Positions 22,780-35,573 of a stretch of DNA of 64,000 nt are shown here, in pieces. Source of the DNA: Podospora bellae-mahoneyi (lineage: Eukaryota; Ascomycota; Sordariomycetes; Sordariales; Podosporaceae); contig NC_085886.1 in assembly GCF_035222275.1 (NCBI RefSeq), forward strand, positions 1,426,001 through 1,490,000, written 5' to 3'. Under the pieces are notes generated by a model. It was given only the letters and a program-made list of their open reading frames with translations. It was not told the DNA's origin and did no database searches. How positions within the stretch are numbered: the stretch's first letter is position 1; each line of letters begins with the position of its first letter. The position numbers were made by a program, and so were the translations under genes.

Positions 22780-25700
22780 CTAAGCCTTCTGCTGCTGCTG
22801 GACCTTGGCCATCCTCTTCGACATGCTATTCCCAACATGTTAGCCTCATGTTTATCATCAAAGGTTGAGGGAAGAAGAAGAAAACACTCACAAATCATAG
22901 AACGCAAACTGCCCCGCCCCACTCCCAAACTCATACACGAACCGACTCGCCACATAACTCCCAAAGATGGCCCTCAGGTAGCTATCCGGCACCCGCTTGA
23001 TGATCGTCTCCAACCCAATCTTCTCAATCAACAAGTTCGGCAGCGCGTCCGCCAAGACACTGTTCCTGAGCGCCTCATTCTCCCACAGATCGCTGTGCTG
23101 GAGCTGCTCATCCAGACTGGTAATCGCCTGCGACAGCTTATCAGACAGAATGGAACGAGGCACCTTGGTCTTCTGGTGCTCAGCCCAGATGGCCTCAAAC
23201 TCCAACCTGGCGTTCTCCTGAATCTTTTCCTGCACGGCCTTGACGTACGCCTTGTAGAACTCGGGCGCGTTGCCCTTCTTGTCGACGCACATGTCCTTGA
23301 CGAAGGACTCGTCGTCAAAGGAGAGGGAGGCCAGCACCTCGAGAGAGGACGAGGTGACACCGCCCTTGTTGGCCGAGGCGTCCTTGTAGACGATGCAACC
23401 AGCCTCTTCGAGGCGAAGTTTCGCGTCTTGAGTAATGAAGAGGTTGGCACCTTCGACGATGTAAGGGACCGTGCACTTGCCGTCCTTGATGAGCTTGTTG
23501 GCGGAGACGAGGTCGATGGACTCGGGTCGGCCACCGCAGGGGACAAACATGTCAGTGAGGCCAGTGTCGCGGAGGTGGTAGGTGTTGCGGAAGGCAGTGC
23601 CGTTGTTGACGACCTCGCCGGTGGGGAGAGTGATGTTGGCATCCTCACAAAGGACACGGTAACCATCTTTGGAGAGCTTGGACAGGTCAAAGTGGACAAT
23701 CATCTGTCGGTTCTTGGCCAGGCGGCGGAGCTCGTCCTTGTCGATTCCGTTGGGGTCGACAAGGACACCGGAGCCATCGACAACGGCGGTGTACTTTTCG
23801 TTGCTGAGGAGGATCTCGTTGGAGCCGAGATCACCGTCTGGGCCTCCAGTCTGCATCTTGCGGACGGTGGAGGGGTCGAGGTTGAGCTTGCGGTAGATAC
23901 CCTTGACGTACTCGCGGACCGAGAGAGTGGTCATGCCGTAGGTGTCGTGGGGGATACCGCCCAGTTTGGGGGACTTGCCGGTGAAGAAGGACTTCCACCA
24001 GGGAGCACCGCGATGGCGGGCGTGCTCGGTGGCCCAATCGACGAGGTCGGCCGTGTTCTCGTCGGGACCCATGAAGAGGATCTCCTCCTTGCCGTAGAGG
24101 TCCACAATGGGGTTCTTGATGCCAGGGGTCTCTGGCTTGAGGAGCAAATCGAGAATGCTGTCAATGTACTTCTCGAAAGCCTCACGAGCCTTGTCTTGCT
24201 GCTTGGGGTCGAGCAAGATGACACCCTTGGAGCCACCTTCGGGAATGTCCTTGTTCTTGCGCTGCTGGGTGCTGGCGAGATTGTAGTTCTCATCGAACAA
24301 GTTGCGGGCGTTGATGGAGTAGGCCTCCTTGCTGCGGGACTTGACAATGCGGATACCGCCACGGGCAATGTCCTTGAAGCGAAGGTGGAAACCGCGAGAC
24401 TCGGAAGAGATGACGAGGAACATACCGTAGAGACGGTTGGGGTACTCAAACTCGGGCAGGAAGCTTGGGTCGAGGCGGAAGCTGAGGGCGACCTTGGTAG
24501 GGGTGAAGTAGTTGGTCTTGAGGACGGCATTGTTGAAGACGCGGAAGGCAGTCATCACCATCTCTTCGTGCTCGTTATTCACGTCCTTGGTGATCTTGTC
24601 CTTGAGCTTGGCGTCTGAGAGGACCTCAAAGGCTGGCGTGGGGGCAATGAAGTGGCGGTCGAAACCAGGGCCGACCTTGAGGTGCACATTGGCGAAGGAG
24701 GCATACAAAGCCCTGACGAGTCCGGGATGAGACTTGATAATCTCCAGGATGTAGTCGGGCGTAAAAGTCTCAGTGCGGAGACGCTTCTTCATCTTGGACA
24801 GAATCTCGGCGTGCGAGTTGTTCTTGGGATTGAGGGCCGCCACTAGCGAAGCATACTCAGATCCAAGACGGTTGAGGAAGTGCTGCACAAAGACCCACAC
24901 AGAGTGAGCGTAGATGGTCTCCTGCAAACTGAGCTCGCCCGAGGCAAACATGTCCTGCAGCTTGGTCTGGGGAATGCAGTATAGGAGGGAGATCTCCTTG
25001 GTGATCTGGTGGATGGACTCCTCGATGGATGGGAACTTGCCCTCGAGGTTGGAGGCGGGTCGCAGGTAGATGCTGATGATGGTGATGCCGTTGGAGAACT
25101 GCTCGACGTACTTGCGGGAGCTGGTGACGCCATAGTAGTGATAGAGATCGCTCAGGGCGCTGAAGATGCCCCTGGCAGTTCTTGAGCGGAAAGCAACGAC
25201 CAATCTCTTCTCCGGAGTCCCCTCAATGTCGTAGACCTCGATAACGGGACCAGCACGGCGGACAGCGCTCTCGATGATCTCCTGATAGATCACCTTGGTG
25301 TTCTTGGTGGCCTTGGCGAGGAACATGCGGTCGCTGATAACCTCCAATCTGGTCTCCATTGGGTCGGCATTTGCATCAACAAACTGGCACTGATACACGA
25401 AGTAGCAGCGGAGAGTGGCCTTGGAGTTGGCGTCTTGTCCCAAAACACCGGGAGACCGGAAAGTCTCGACGCGGAAGCGCTTCGAGGTGTCACCACCATC
25501 CAAGTACTTGGACTCGAGGCGGTGCTCGTATCTTGGGCCGTTGATGGAGGTCTTGCCGGGCTCGCTTGTGTCGATGTAGATGGCATGGTCAGAGGCTTCC
25601 ATGTCTAGCCGGATCTCCTCACGCTTGTCCTCACGAGAGAAGGCTGCTACCTTGGCAGCATAGAGCGATGTGATGTGGTTGCTGATGGCTTCAGGAGACT

Positions 25701-26206
25701 CGAGCTGGAAGTAGACATCGTCGATGGCCAGCTCATTGTAGAACCAAATGATCTGAGCGTCGACGAGAGCCTCGGGAATCCAACCGCCCTTAAGGATGAT
25801 TTCCCGTACTGCAGAGTTGTCAGTTCCTATACTAATCACAAGATTTGACAGAGGGCTCACCTTGCTTCATCTGCTCGGCCTTGCCCTTGAATTCAGGGGC
25901 AACATAGCCAACCGTGGCCGACCGCAAGACTCTGTGGCCATTGCCGTTCATCTTGGGATAGCTGACGTGTGTTGGCTGGGGTGATGGGTGTCGGGAAACC
26001 TCTGTGCCTCTGGTCTTCTCAACGAGCCTGTTGGCTGGGTTGAGGGTGCTAGGAGACTCAGTCATGGTGTCGTCTGAGGACGAAAAGGGGTCCTGATACT
26101 CTGGAAAGCTGTCCATTGGAAGGTTAGTCTTGATGGTCAGGATAGACACCCGGCGCATACGGTCGACATGACTGGCGAGCACAGGCTCAACCATGATGCC
26201 TTCCAT
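22780..26206 (-). CDS. NAD-specific glutamate dehydrogenase (large type, EC 1.4.1.2)
   Basis: Three exons, 26206-25861, 25808-22892 and 22825-22780, total 1102 aa. The introns are 52 and 66 nt (GTGAGC and GTGAGT donors) and the last exon adds only about 15 residues. The enzyme oxidatively deaminates glutamate to 2-oxoglutarate and ammonium with NAD, allowing growth on amino acids as carbon source. The length fits the fungal ~115-kDa class, which has a long N-terminal regulatory region. The ELFV-type catalytic core shows IARGGIRIV (596-604) and PEGGSKGVI (638-646, with the substrate-site Lys), then GGPDGDLGSNE (770-780) in the dinucleotide-binding half. The orthologue is called GDH2 in yeast. 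The first ATG is used; ATG at 26116 is an alternative start. A long antisense frame overlaps it and is rejected. Confidence 0.95.
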
Positions 26207-29200
26207 GGTGCTAAATCTCGAAGAGAGAGTGGCTTGGGAGCAGGAGCAAGTTGGTGGTAGGGCTGAGGAATGACGAAGGATCTAAGGAGCAAGAGAAAAG
26301 CGGAAAGGGAAGAGGCTGGGGGGCTCGAGGGGAGCGAGCACAAGTTTTGTAAAGGAGTAGAGGGACATGTTGGCAGGTGTGTAAGAGTGCATCGGAGCGC
26401 GTATGATACCATGGGCGCGGTGTGTGCTTTTGGTGGTTGTCGAAGCGGCGAGGGAGCCGCAGTTGGCCCTTGCCATGACCCTCCTCGCCTCGTTTGAACC
26501 TGCTCACCCCGATAGCTGATCGCGGCAATCAGGTTTGATGTTGGGAAGAGATGCCGGCATCGGATGAACTAGGAGAGGCAGAAGCCACAGACGGCGTGGC
26601 ACAAGAGACCAGGAATGAGAGCGAGTGACATGGCAACTTAGATAGCATCGACGGCAGCTCGGCCAGAGCGAGCAGCTGTGCTTCTTCGTTTCCGGGAGTA
26701 TAGCCTCCGAGAGTGGTTCTGCTGCGTTCAAACAAGCTGCGAAAGCATGCTTCACCGCTACTGAAACCTACGCTCGTACTCCGTACTGCCACCTGCTCAT
26801 CCCTTGGGTGCTTCTGTGCTGTGCTGTTGCTGTGCAGCTAGTGTGGGTCCGTCTGAGATAAGAACCTCGAGGGTTCCTTTTCCCCTGCCTCTTGCCCTGG
26901 AGCTACCAGGAGGAGATATTTGTGCAGACTGGAGAGGTGGTGACATGGGGGACATGCTGGTGGTGGATGCATAACGTTGGAACGTACCTGGCGGCTCTCG
27001 CTTGGAGGTCTGAATCAAGCCCGAGGTGTTATTCGGCGGCGCAAGACTCGGTTTGTATCGTATCTCTTCGATATGCGCCCCGGCAGATGCTGCATCGAGC
27101 AATGTTAGTTTTCTGGGTCCCTGAACCTGGACGGAATGAGACGGGCACGGCGGGGCGATGCAACTGCGATAAGGTGCATACAATGGGGAAAAAAAGATGT
27201 CTCGTTTACCTTTTTATCGTCGTGTCTTGGATGAAGACGGGCGATGTGTCAGTCGCTTCGGACCGTGAGGAGACAAAGACGGCTTAAAGTCTAGTCTTGC
27301 CCGGTGAAAATAGAGTTTGATGCCGCGAAAGCAGGAAAAGTGCCGATCTATCCCAGACAGCAAATCCCGAGGGTCCTGTTTCGATTGTTTTCGTCTGCAC
27401 AAGATTGTATTAGTGCAAATGCTCTCACAAAGCCCAGATCGCCATCTCAAGTGTCACGGCTCTTCGCTGTTCGGTACTTGCTCCTCGTTGCTGCCGCTTC
27501 TGGAAGCCAAGACATGTGTTCCAGAATCCAGGGCACGCTGCCGGAGCCCGAGATAAGGAAACCTCATCTTTCCAGCCTGGCTCAGCTCTGGAAGGCCCGA
27601 TCCTGCTCATCTCGTTCATGTCCCGAGCAGACACAGCCTTCCGCTGAACGCTTCTTCAACCTGCGCCTCGCCGCAGGAAGGCTAACGGGAGGAATTAAAA
27701 AAAAGGAGTCTTTGGCTGGTGGAGGGGTGGAAGGGCTGTAAAACGGAAACCACAGGCGGGGACACAACAGCAGCAACAGTAGCAGCAGCAGTAGTAGGGC
27801 TCAGGGGCAGAGAATTGATGTTGATGGGGCACAGATGAACCGAAAGGGGTGTAAGATACCTGTTACGGCGCCGGAATGTTGCACAGAGATAAGGTCTGGC
27901 ACGCTGTTTGGCTGCAAGCTTCAAGCGTGGCCGATAAGGCGTGTCTGTGTCTGAAAATAGCCACAGGAAGATCCGCCGATTTGGTCGTTGTTCTTCGGAC
28001 TTTTTTGGAGCAAGTCGATAAAAATGGCTTGCTTTGTAAGAGACGACGGGGCTCGTTGTGGTGTTGAGCCGTAAGTGTAAGTGAAAATAAAGTGTTGGTA
28101 GAGATAAAATAACACAATGTCAACAACAACCTGATATCGCCAGCCAAAGAAACGACGGAAGCTCTGACTCTTTATATGTTTCCAATTGGACACTCCTCTT
28201 TTCAGACATTTTTCTTGTTGAACTCGCCCGCACTGTACGTACTCTCTCTCAGTCCATGTCTCCGCCGTCAGAACGGGGTGTCGTGATGACATTGGGGCGC
28301 TCTGACAAACGGAATCGGGTGTGCTAAGCCCGATGGGGCAATTTGGGACTCTGCTGATTGGGTCACAGGGCCGGTACCTGAAAGGTCACTGAAAAAGTGT
28401 TTCTTGGATCCCTAGCTGCCATTCGTGGCGCCCCTGGAGCGGCTATTCGAGGTTCTGGGGTAAGAGTGGAGTTCTCAGCTCCAGGGTATTTTTTGCAAGC
28501 CAGGGTACACTTCAGGTACCTCGATGGCCAAGTACACGAAGGACAACTCCAACGTGTTCGTATACCGAGGAATTTATTTTAATTTTCTTGATTTACACGA
28601 GAGGAACGCTTTTTGGACGGTTTTTCGAGTCCGGGAATCTTGTAGACCACACTTGCTTTCACTGGTCCGATGCTTCTCGTAGGGCAGCCAGCCTCGAACC
28701 ATCACCTTGAATCTCTTGCTCACCACCACAACCCTCCCCAGCTACCCAGCTCACTGGGCACAGGCGGGACGGCGTTGCACGTTCTGGAAGAGCCCCAAGC
28801 AATTGGAAATCCAAGCCATCTCCCCTACCCAATCCAATCTCGTCAAACACTTGCACTAGATCCCGCCGGGACGGTGAAGCCCCGACCGCCACTGCCATGG
28901 CTCTCTATCCCTTCACGGATAGCTTGGAAGTGTCAGAAGATGGATCTAGGATCTACCGCTATCCCCAGCTTTATCGCCCGTAAGGTTTGCCAATGGACTT
29001 TGAACGGAGGTAAGACTCACGAAAGAGTGGGTTTCAGCATCTCCATCTCCGTGGAACCTGCTGTGCTAGTTTGCTATCACCAACTGGGTTCAATCTGTTA
29101 TTCAGAGTTTTGAGATGCCGAGCCCTGTGACAACTCCTAGACTTCAGACTCGGAATTCAATATCAAAGGAGCCAGCCAGTCGTGCAACACATTTTCTCCC

Positions 29201-31941
29201 TTACCGCCTCTTCGTCTTACAGTCCTGACCTGGCATAATGGCGGTAGATCAATTCTCATTCGCAATTGGCGGTGGCACCATGAAAGCCCAGACTGTGCTC
29301 ATCGGCAAAATGTTCCTTTCACGTTTGCTCCAAAGACTCTCATTCTCAACGAAAAGTCAAGGCAAAGTGGTCCCGTGATGGCCCAAATACGTAAGAGCGA
29401 CGGCCGCCCCGGGTTGGGCCCCTTTGCCCCGCATTTCGATCCGCTGTGGCTTGCCCAGCGTGCCCCGCCATCCACCACCCCCGGATTTTCCAGACCAAGC
29501 CCAGTGAAGCGCATCGCCATCAAGTAAAATGGGGGTAATGAAAACCTCCAGCTTGCTGCCCTGCTGCCCTACTGCATACTTATTTTGTTCCTGAGGGTGC
29601 ACGGGACCGGATTGTGGCTCTCTTTTCAGTATCCCGTTTCAAAAGCATTTCTGGTTCAAAGCAGTTGATGTTGCGGATGGCGACCTGAGATTCCTGCTAT
29701 CCACTTAGCACTCTTTGACCGCTGCTATGCCGGCCGCATCTTGCATTTATTCTCTTCGACGATGCGACTCTGCCAAAACGTGTACCGGATTCTAACCTCA
29801 TAGGTTCAAACTCCAAAAGGTACGTACCCCGATACCTGCCAGGTTTGTTAAGCGCGAAAAAAGCTCTGCTGTCCTCGTGCTGGCACCCAGGCGCGCTTGC
29901 TTGTTTGACGACACAGGCCAGGCTGGGGCATGGTCACGGGGCTCACCTTGAGATTTGCAGCTCGGCGCCGTTGCGAAACTTCCTCCCTGCCAAGTCCTTC
30001 CAGGCCTCCAGACTGCTATTTTTTCTGTTGGCTAGGGGCTGGGTATGGAGATGACAACAGCGCCGGTGTGCGAATCGGCATCTCCACGAACCTGGCATCT
30101 GGGAGAGCTGGAGCGGCCGGAAGGTCTCATGCACTGTACGGGAAACACTGCCCCGTGAGAGCCCCGGTGAGACTACCACCGCTCCAACAGACCGAGCTCA
30201 CCACCAACAAAACAAAACGAACAATTTCCAGCTCATTCTTTCGCCCCTTTTCCACATTCGTTACAGAGCACAGAGATGACTCCCATTTCTCTCTCTGGTC
30301 TGCTGATACTCTCGCAATGGCCAGTTTGTCTCTGCCCGGTCCGAAAGGGGTCCCACTGAAAGACACATTTGATATTTCTCCCTCGACAACTCTGTTGCAG
30401 TCACATATCGGAAACTCCCCAGCAACCATCCGATCTCTTGCTACCAAGGTCTGACCTCCCTCCCGGAGCTGCATCTCGACATTCGAGATCACGCTGAGGT
30501 CATCAGAGCAATCCTCCAAATACCTGCAGAGTATTACTTGATGCCAAGGGCACGGCAGAAATCCATGCGGAATCGTCATCCGTGATCATGGGTTCCATCT
30601 TCATCCCTTCGGTGCCGTGGACGATATCAGGAGAGAGCTTCATTCGATTCCCGATCTTTGAATCGGAAGCGAGGGGTCTCCGTTCCAAGTCTTGTTGCTG
30701 AAGAACAGATGGTTCCCAGTCCATATATGCAAGCGGGGGAGGGCTGGCTTGCATACTGGCGTATGCGCCTTTCAAGGGCCAGAGTGACAGCGAAACATGT
30801 ACATGCAAGGTACCTTGCCTTGCTTGGGATGGGCACATACAACACAAGGACTCTCAACCTCTTCTCTTTTGCTTGAACTTCTCCAGCAAACCAAGTCTTG
30901 AAGCTTGTCATCTTTACCCCTTTCTGTCATCATGCAGAGCTACGGAAAGAATCTGCTCTTTTCCCAGAGATTATTCGTCCGATTCACTAACAGGGTTTTT
31001 ACACAGGACTTTGCTCCAATTTTGGAGGTTCTTGCTTTCTCTGAGGTTGCTATCCTTTGTGTCCCCCCAAGTGCCTCCCAAGAAAAGAGGCAAAGCTGTT
31101 TCTGTTTTCTGTGTCTCGTTTTAAATTTTTTGGTGTCTTTCTCTCCCACACTCTCCTGACAAACGCTTTTTTTTTTTTTCTATTACTCATAGTGGTAGTT
31201 GGGTCTCTTTTCTGGTCCGAGATTCTCTTCGTTAAGTGCCGAGAATAGGGTTCTCAGGCGATGAATCGTACGTACGGTCTGCCCAGCTTTTATAGCGAAG
31301 TGGACTTTGGAAAAAAAAGGCTCGTCCCGTCTGATTCTTCCGCCGGTGTCGGAGCTTAAAAACTGAGGAGAATTGAGGTCATCATCAGAGAGGGCTGAGT
31401 TTACATGACACACTGGTCGGAAAAGATGCATCGTGAAGGCTGCGGTTCGCAAAGGTCCAAGGAAGGAGGTTTAAGATCCAACGGACGTCACTCATCGGTT
31501 TTTCTTTCTTGGCAGGGCAGGAATGGAAGGTTCCATGTGGGTTCTCCCGTTGATTGCCGCAGGTCTCCGCTTTTAGTTTTTTTTGTTGATGGCGGGGCCG
31601 CCGCCGGCCGGGCGGGGCACAGTTCGGTGGTGCCCCTCTCGGATCTTCCGCCGTTTCATCAACGGAAGAGATGGAGGGGTAGTTGATGGTGGGGCAATTG
31701 ATTGAATCCTTCCTCATTATCACACCCGACGACAACATCTATCACCTGCGAAGTTGTGTATGAGTGAGTTTTACAGGGGTTGAAGTTTATCCAGTGTTGG
31801 ACAAGAGACACATCGAAACTCTTTTTACTTTTCGGCAGTTTGAACAATTGGCTCAAGGGTTTCTGCTGTTACACATACATCACACCATATCTCACACTTT
31901 TGCTTGCTCAGAGCTTGTTACTCCACATCAAGAAAGAGACA
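26207..31941. other. 5.7-kb divergent intergenic region without a recognisable gene
   Basis: This lies between the 5' ends of the glutamate dehydrogenase (-) and kynureninase (+) genes. All open frames are below 180 codons and show no domain or splice-linked partner. A CAG/TAG-type trinucleotide patch lies near 27766-27798. Around 30190-30320 there is a typical fungal leader (A/C-rich then CT-rich, followed by ATG), but the frames after it close within 25-45 codons. Non-coding transcripts or orphan micro-genes cannot be excluded. Confidence 0.4.
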
Positions 31942-33448
31942 ATGACTTCAGCTCCCGTTCTTCCCGCCGGCGCCGCCGGGAGTGGAAATGCGAGGGAGCG
32001 AGCACGCCAGCTGGACCGGGATGATGAACTCGGGTTCTTGAGGGACGAGTTCAACATCCCGACAAAGGGACAAATCGTGAGCACCTCGTTACCCGAGGGT
32101 TCCTCAGGTACAAGTCCCACCTGATCCAATATCAAGCCTCGATAACTGACAGGTTGGCATAGCCAATAACAATGACAGCGACACAACAACCAAGTGCATC
32201 TACCTCTGCGGCAACTCTTTGGGTCTCCAACCCAGACGCACACAAACCCGTCTCTCCCAGTACCTCTCCACCTGGGCCACCCAAGGCGTCCAAGGGCACT
32301 TTAAACCGCTGACCAATTCCCCCTTGCCAACATGGCTCGACGTCGACGAGCGAGCAGCCGAGATGATCGCCCCCATCGTGGGAGCTCGCGTCTCCGAGGT
32401 GGCAATCATGCAGACTCTGACTGCGAATCTCCATCTTCTCATGTCTGCGTTCTACAAGCCTGATGCGAACAAGCGGCACAAGATCATCCTGGAGAGCAAG
32501 GCTTTTCCTAGTGATCACTTTGCCGTGGAGACACAGCTTCGTCATCATGGGTTGGATGCGAGCAAATCAATGGTTTTGCTCAAGTCGGAGAGGTCGAGGG
32601 ATAATATCTTGACTACGGAGGAGATCTGTGGGGTTATTGACCTGCATAAAGAGGACGCGTTTTTGTTGTTGTTGCCGGGGATTCAGTACTACACTGGGCA
32701 GCTGTTTGATATTGAGACTATCACTGCGTATGCGAAGGAGAGGGGGATTTTTGTCATTTGGGATCTGGCACATGCGGTTGGGAATGTGGAATTGAGGCTT
32801 CATGAGTGGGGGGTTGATGCTGCGGCTTGGTGCTCGTACAAGTATTTGAATGGGGGGCCGGGGTGTATTGGGGGGATGTTTGTTCATGAGAATAATAGTG
32901 CTGTGACGAAGCTTATTACTGATGAGAGGCCGGAGGAGGGGTATAATCACCGGTTGGCTGGGTGGTGGGGGAATGATAAGAAGAGTCGGTTTGGGATGGA
33001 GAATAGATTCCATCCTGTCAAGGGGGCGGCGGGGTTCCAGTTGAGTAATCCTAGTGTGTTGGATATTACTAGTTTGTGTGCGAGCTTGGAGGTTTTTGAG
33101 CAGGCGGGTGGGATGGGGAAGTTGAGGGAGAAGAGTTTGAGGCTGACGAAGTTTTTGGAGGAGCAGTTAGAGGGGATGGGGGAGGAGGAGAAGGGGTTGT
33201 TCAGGGTTATTACGCCTTTGGATCCGAAGCAGAGGGGGGCGCAGCTTAGCTTGGGGCTGGGGAGTGGGTTGCTTGAGGGGGTGATGAAGGAGCTGGAGAG
33301 GCAAGGGGTGATTGTTGATGAAAGGAGACCGGATGTCATTAGGGTTGCGCCAGCGCCGTTGTATAATGGGTTTGAGGATGTGGTTGGATTTGTGGAGGCT
33401 TTTGGGGAGGCCTTGAGAGTGGCCAGGAGAGAGAGGGATGCGTTTTGA
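31942..33448 (+). CDS. BNA5: Kynureninase (EC 3.7.1.3)
   Basis: Exon 1 is 31942-32076 and exon 2 is 32153-33448, separated by a 76-nt intron (GTGAGC ... AACTGACAG). The protein has 476 aa, the usual fungal length. It is a PLP-dependent enzyme that cleaves kynurenine and 3-hydroxykynurenine to anthranilate or 3-hydroxyanthranilate plus alanine, in cytosolic tryptophan breakdown and de novo NAD synthesis. The PLP lysine is Lys275 in SYKYLNGGPG; Asp249 in WDLAHA contacts the cofactor. CGNSLGLQP and the GWWGN substrate-site motif are also present. Codon use shifts from C-ending in the first third to G/T-ending later, a within-gene trend also visible in neighbours. The symbol follows yeast naming. 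Confidence 0.95.
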
Positions 33449-33514
33449 GATGTACACGCAGTGTTGCTATTGGGGGTCTGTCATTACGTCTTGCGATGCA
33501 GGTTGTGTATTCGC

Positions 33515-35446
33515 TCAAACAATCTCAATTACCACAGCCTCCAAGTCATATATCCACCGCGCTTGGTAAGCATCTACCATGCCAACCCTCCTGAAACGTC
33601 CGTTAGACAGCTCTTCAAGCACTAGACCCTCCCCATTCCAGTCCTCGTCCCACTGAAGGAAAACAAAAACAATCCCACTCGTTCTCGGCCCAATATCATC
33701 AAAATGAACGTTCCCAATCTGGCTGTGCTTCCCGTCTTCATTCAATACCATAAGCTCCCATCTGCCAGCCTTTTCACGCACAAAAGGCTCTCTTAAAACT
33801 GCCGCCTTAATGCGTAACGAACCATCCGTGACCTCCCCGAACGGCGCCTCCACAGCTGCAAGGCTGACCCAACAGTCCACCACCTCCATCTGCTTATACT
33901 TTGAAGCATTCACCATGAACGTAGCATTGTCATAATATACCCCCCAATTCACGCTCGCCCACGACCACGACGGAGCACGGTATCTTGCCGGCCTCGAAGA
34001 CTTGGGGTCGAGTTTCTTCTCCCTGACCGCCCTCCAAAGAAGGTCAGGCACCAAAGACTTTTTCCACAGTCCTGCGAGGTAGGAATCCCCAGTCACGCGG
34101 GAGAACTGCTCTGCGACGCCTGCCAGAGCGGGCAGCTTGTCCCCCTCGTGAGAGTGCCATCGCAGTGTGAAAGAAGCGACGATTTCAAGCCAGGCAACAC
34201 GCACCTCCCATTTCTCTTGGGGTGACAACTCTTTGGATCGTTGGCCTGATGTTGAATAAGCGAGGATCCGGGGAAGGCGCACTCTGCTTGGTCCGCAGAG
34301 CGCCTGGCCTATGCTGACGGCTTCGGTCTGACAGTTGTATTTGAGGGTCTCGCTGTCGTAGATCAGAGTGCGCGAGGGGAGGACCTGCTCTTGCAGCGTC
34401 CAGGCGCGGGAGTCGATTGGTTCGACGGGGAGGCCTGATTTCCCATGAGGGGAGTATGCTTCGTGTGTGTTGAGAAGGGAGACGATGCCTACTCTGCTTC
34501 CTGTTGGGTCTCGGGGGTTGTTGTTGTGGAAGGGTACACGTGCTGATGGGTTTCTCTGCAGCCGGGTTTGCCTCAGGAAGCCTTCCCTTGAGGTAGCTGC
34601 GCTGGCTGCTATGATGGTGAGGTAGCTTTCGCGGTAGATGCGGCTCATTTGACAGATTTGTTTCAACTTGTCGGCGTCGGAATCTTGGATGATGCAGAGA
34701 GCATCAACCCAGAGGTATCGGTGCTTGAGAGAGTGGGTAACGAAGATGGCATCGCGGATGGTTTCTGGGAGGCTTGAGATGGGTATCCCATGGCCGACAA
34801 TTTCTTCGATGTTGGAAGTGGTGAGTTTGAGAGGCTGGTCAATGCCCCAGACGTAGCTCAGCGTTATATACAGGCCTGGCTGAGTTCCATGTGTGAGAAT
34901 GAGTCTGGGGTTTGACGGATCTGAGCAATCGATGACGCGGTCTGGAAGCAGCGTGAATAGATCGGGACTTTGGCAGTCTGCGTGAAATTTGACGCAGTTG
35001 TCGATGCATTCCCGAGCTAAGGCGAAGCTCTCCGGGGTACAGAGGTCTGTAATTTGTTCACGGGCCGCAAAATGAACGGCTGCTGGATCGTCTGCGACAG
35101 TGTAGATGTGATACAAGTTGGTGATTCCTCTACCATTGATTACGACCCGAACTTCCAGTTGACTCTGCCGTGGGGTCCATGAATGGTTGTCCACATCATC
35201 GAGGCCCACGAAGACGGTGACAGTGGTTCCCCCAGGAGGGTATCCCAGCATCTTTATAAGTCTGCTGAGTTCGCCACACCAAGTGCATCCTCGCCTGACG
35301 GCCCCTTGCACGGCTTCATAGGGAGTGTCATATGTATACATGTCTTCCGGGGTCGTGTTCAAAAGGGACCTCCAACCATCAGGCGAAAAGATGGTCTTGA
35401 TATCTGTTTCGCAGACAAGCGAGAGCGGATCCAGTAACTGTTCCAT
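33515..35446 (-). CDS. HET-domain protein (heterokaryon incompatibility type)
   Basis: A single-exon frame of 643 aa. The HET domain is complete: ITLSYVWG at about 194-201, the linker ending SLPETIRDAI, and YLWVDALCIIQD at 244-255, followed by the RIYRESYLTIIAAS block. The N-terminal ~190 residues contain a Cys-rich patch (GCTWCGEL) often seen in this class. The C-terminal half includes PSWSWASV, the usual end of the core. HET domains drive regulated cell death in fungal non-self recognition. Whether this copy is an allorecognition gene is not shown. It is the intact member beside a broken HET copy on the same strand, and it ends 67 bp from the stop of kynureninase, tail to tail. Confidence 0.93.
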   Translation of the reverse strand: MEQLLDPLSLVCETDIKTIFSPDGWRSLLNTTPEDMYTYDTPYEAVQGAVRRGCTWCGELSRLIKMLGYPPGGTTVTVFVGLDDVDNHSWTPRQSQLEVRVVINGRGITNLYHIYTVADDPAAVHFAAREQITDLCTPESFALARECIDNCVKFHADCQSPDLFTLLPDRVIDCSDPSNPRLILTHGTQPGLYITLSYVWGIDQPLKLTTSNIEEIVGHGIPISSLPETIRDAIFVTHSLKHRYLWVDALCIIQDSDADKLKQICQMSRIYRESYLTIIAASAATSREGFLRQTRLQRNPSARVPFHNNNPRDPTGSRVGIVSLLNTHEAYSPHGKSGLPVEPIDSRAWTLQEQVLPSRTLIYDSETLKYNCQTEAVSIGQALCGPSRVRLPRILAYSTSGQRSKELSPQEKWEVRVAWLEIVASFTLRWHSHEGDKLPALAGVAEQFSRVTGDSYLAGLWKKSLVPDLLWRAVREKKLDPKSSRPARYRAPSWSWASVNWGVYYDNATFMVNASKYKQMEVVDCWVSLAAVEAPFGEVTDGSLRIKAAVLREPFVREKAGRWELMVLNEDGKHSQIGNVHFDDIGPRTSGIVFVFLQWDEDWNGEGLVLEELSNGRFRRVGMVDAYQARWIYDLEAVVIEIV

Positions 35447-35573
35447 GGATGCAAGTGAGAGTCTTTTCCGCTTCTCTAAAGAAAATCAAGTTGTTGAAAT
35501 AGGTAATAATCCCAGGACTAGCCCTGACTTGTAGAATGCAAACTCGAGCCAACATAAGCGACGCCCGCCCCAC

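Noticed and set aside
22837-24618. 593-codon plus-strand open frame inside the glutamate dehydrogenase gene
   Set aside because: It is exactly antisense to a highly conserved coding exon. Long antisense frames are a known by-product of codon bias opposite NAD-glutamate dehydrogenase and hsp70 genes. It has no promoter or splice support.
26095-26160. Extra intron in the 5' part of the glutamate dehydrogenase gene (GTATGC ... GACTAACC ... GGACAG)
   Set aside because: Signals look good, but removing its 52 nt puts the upstream ATGs out of frame and meets a stop, so the unspliced first exon was kept. A leader intron with a start at ATG 26071 or a later ATG cannot be excluded.
29930-30454. 174-codon frame with a fungal-type leader before an internal ATG near 30317
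   Set aside because: The frame after that ATG is about 45 codons, with no domain and no plausible next exon.
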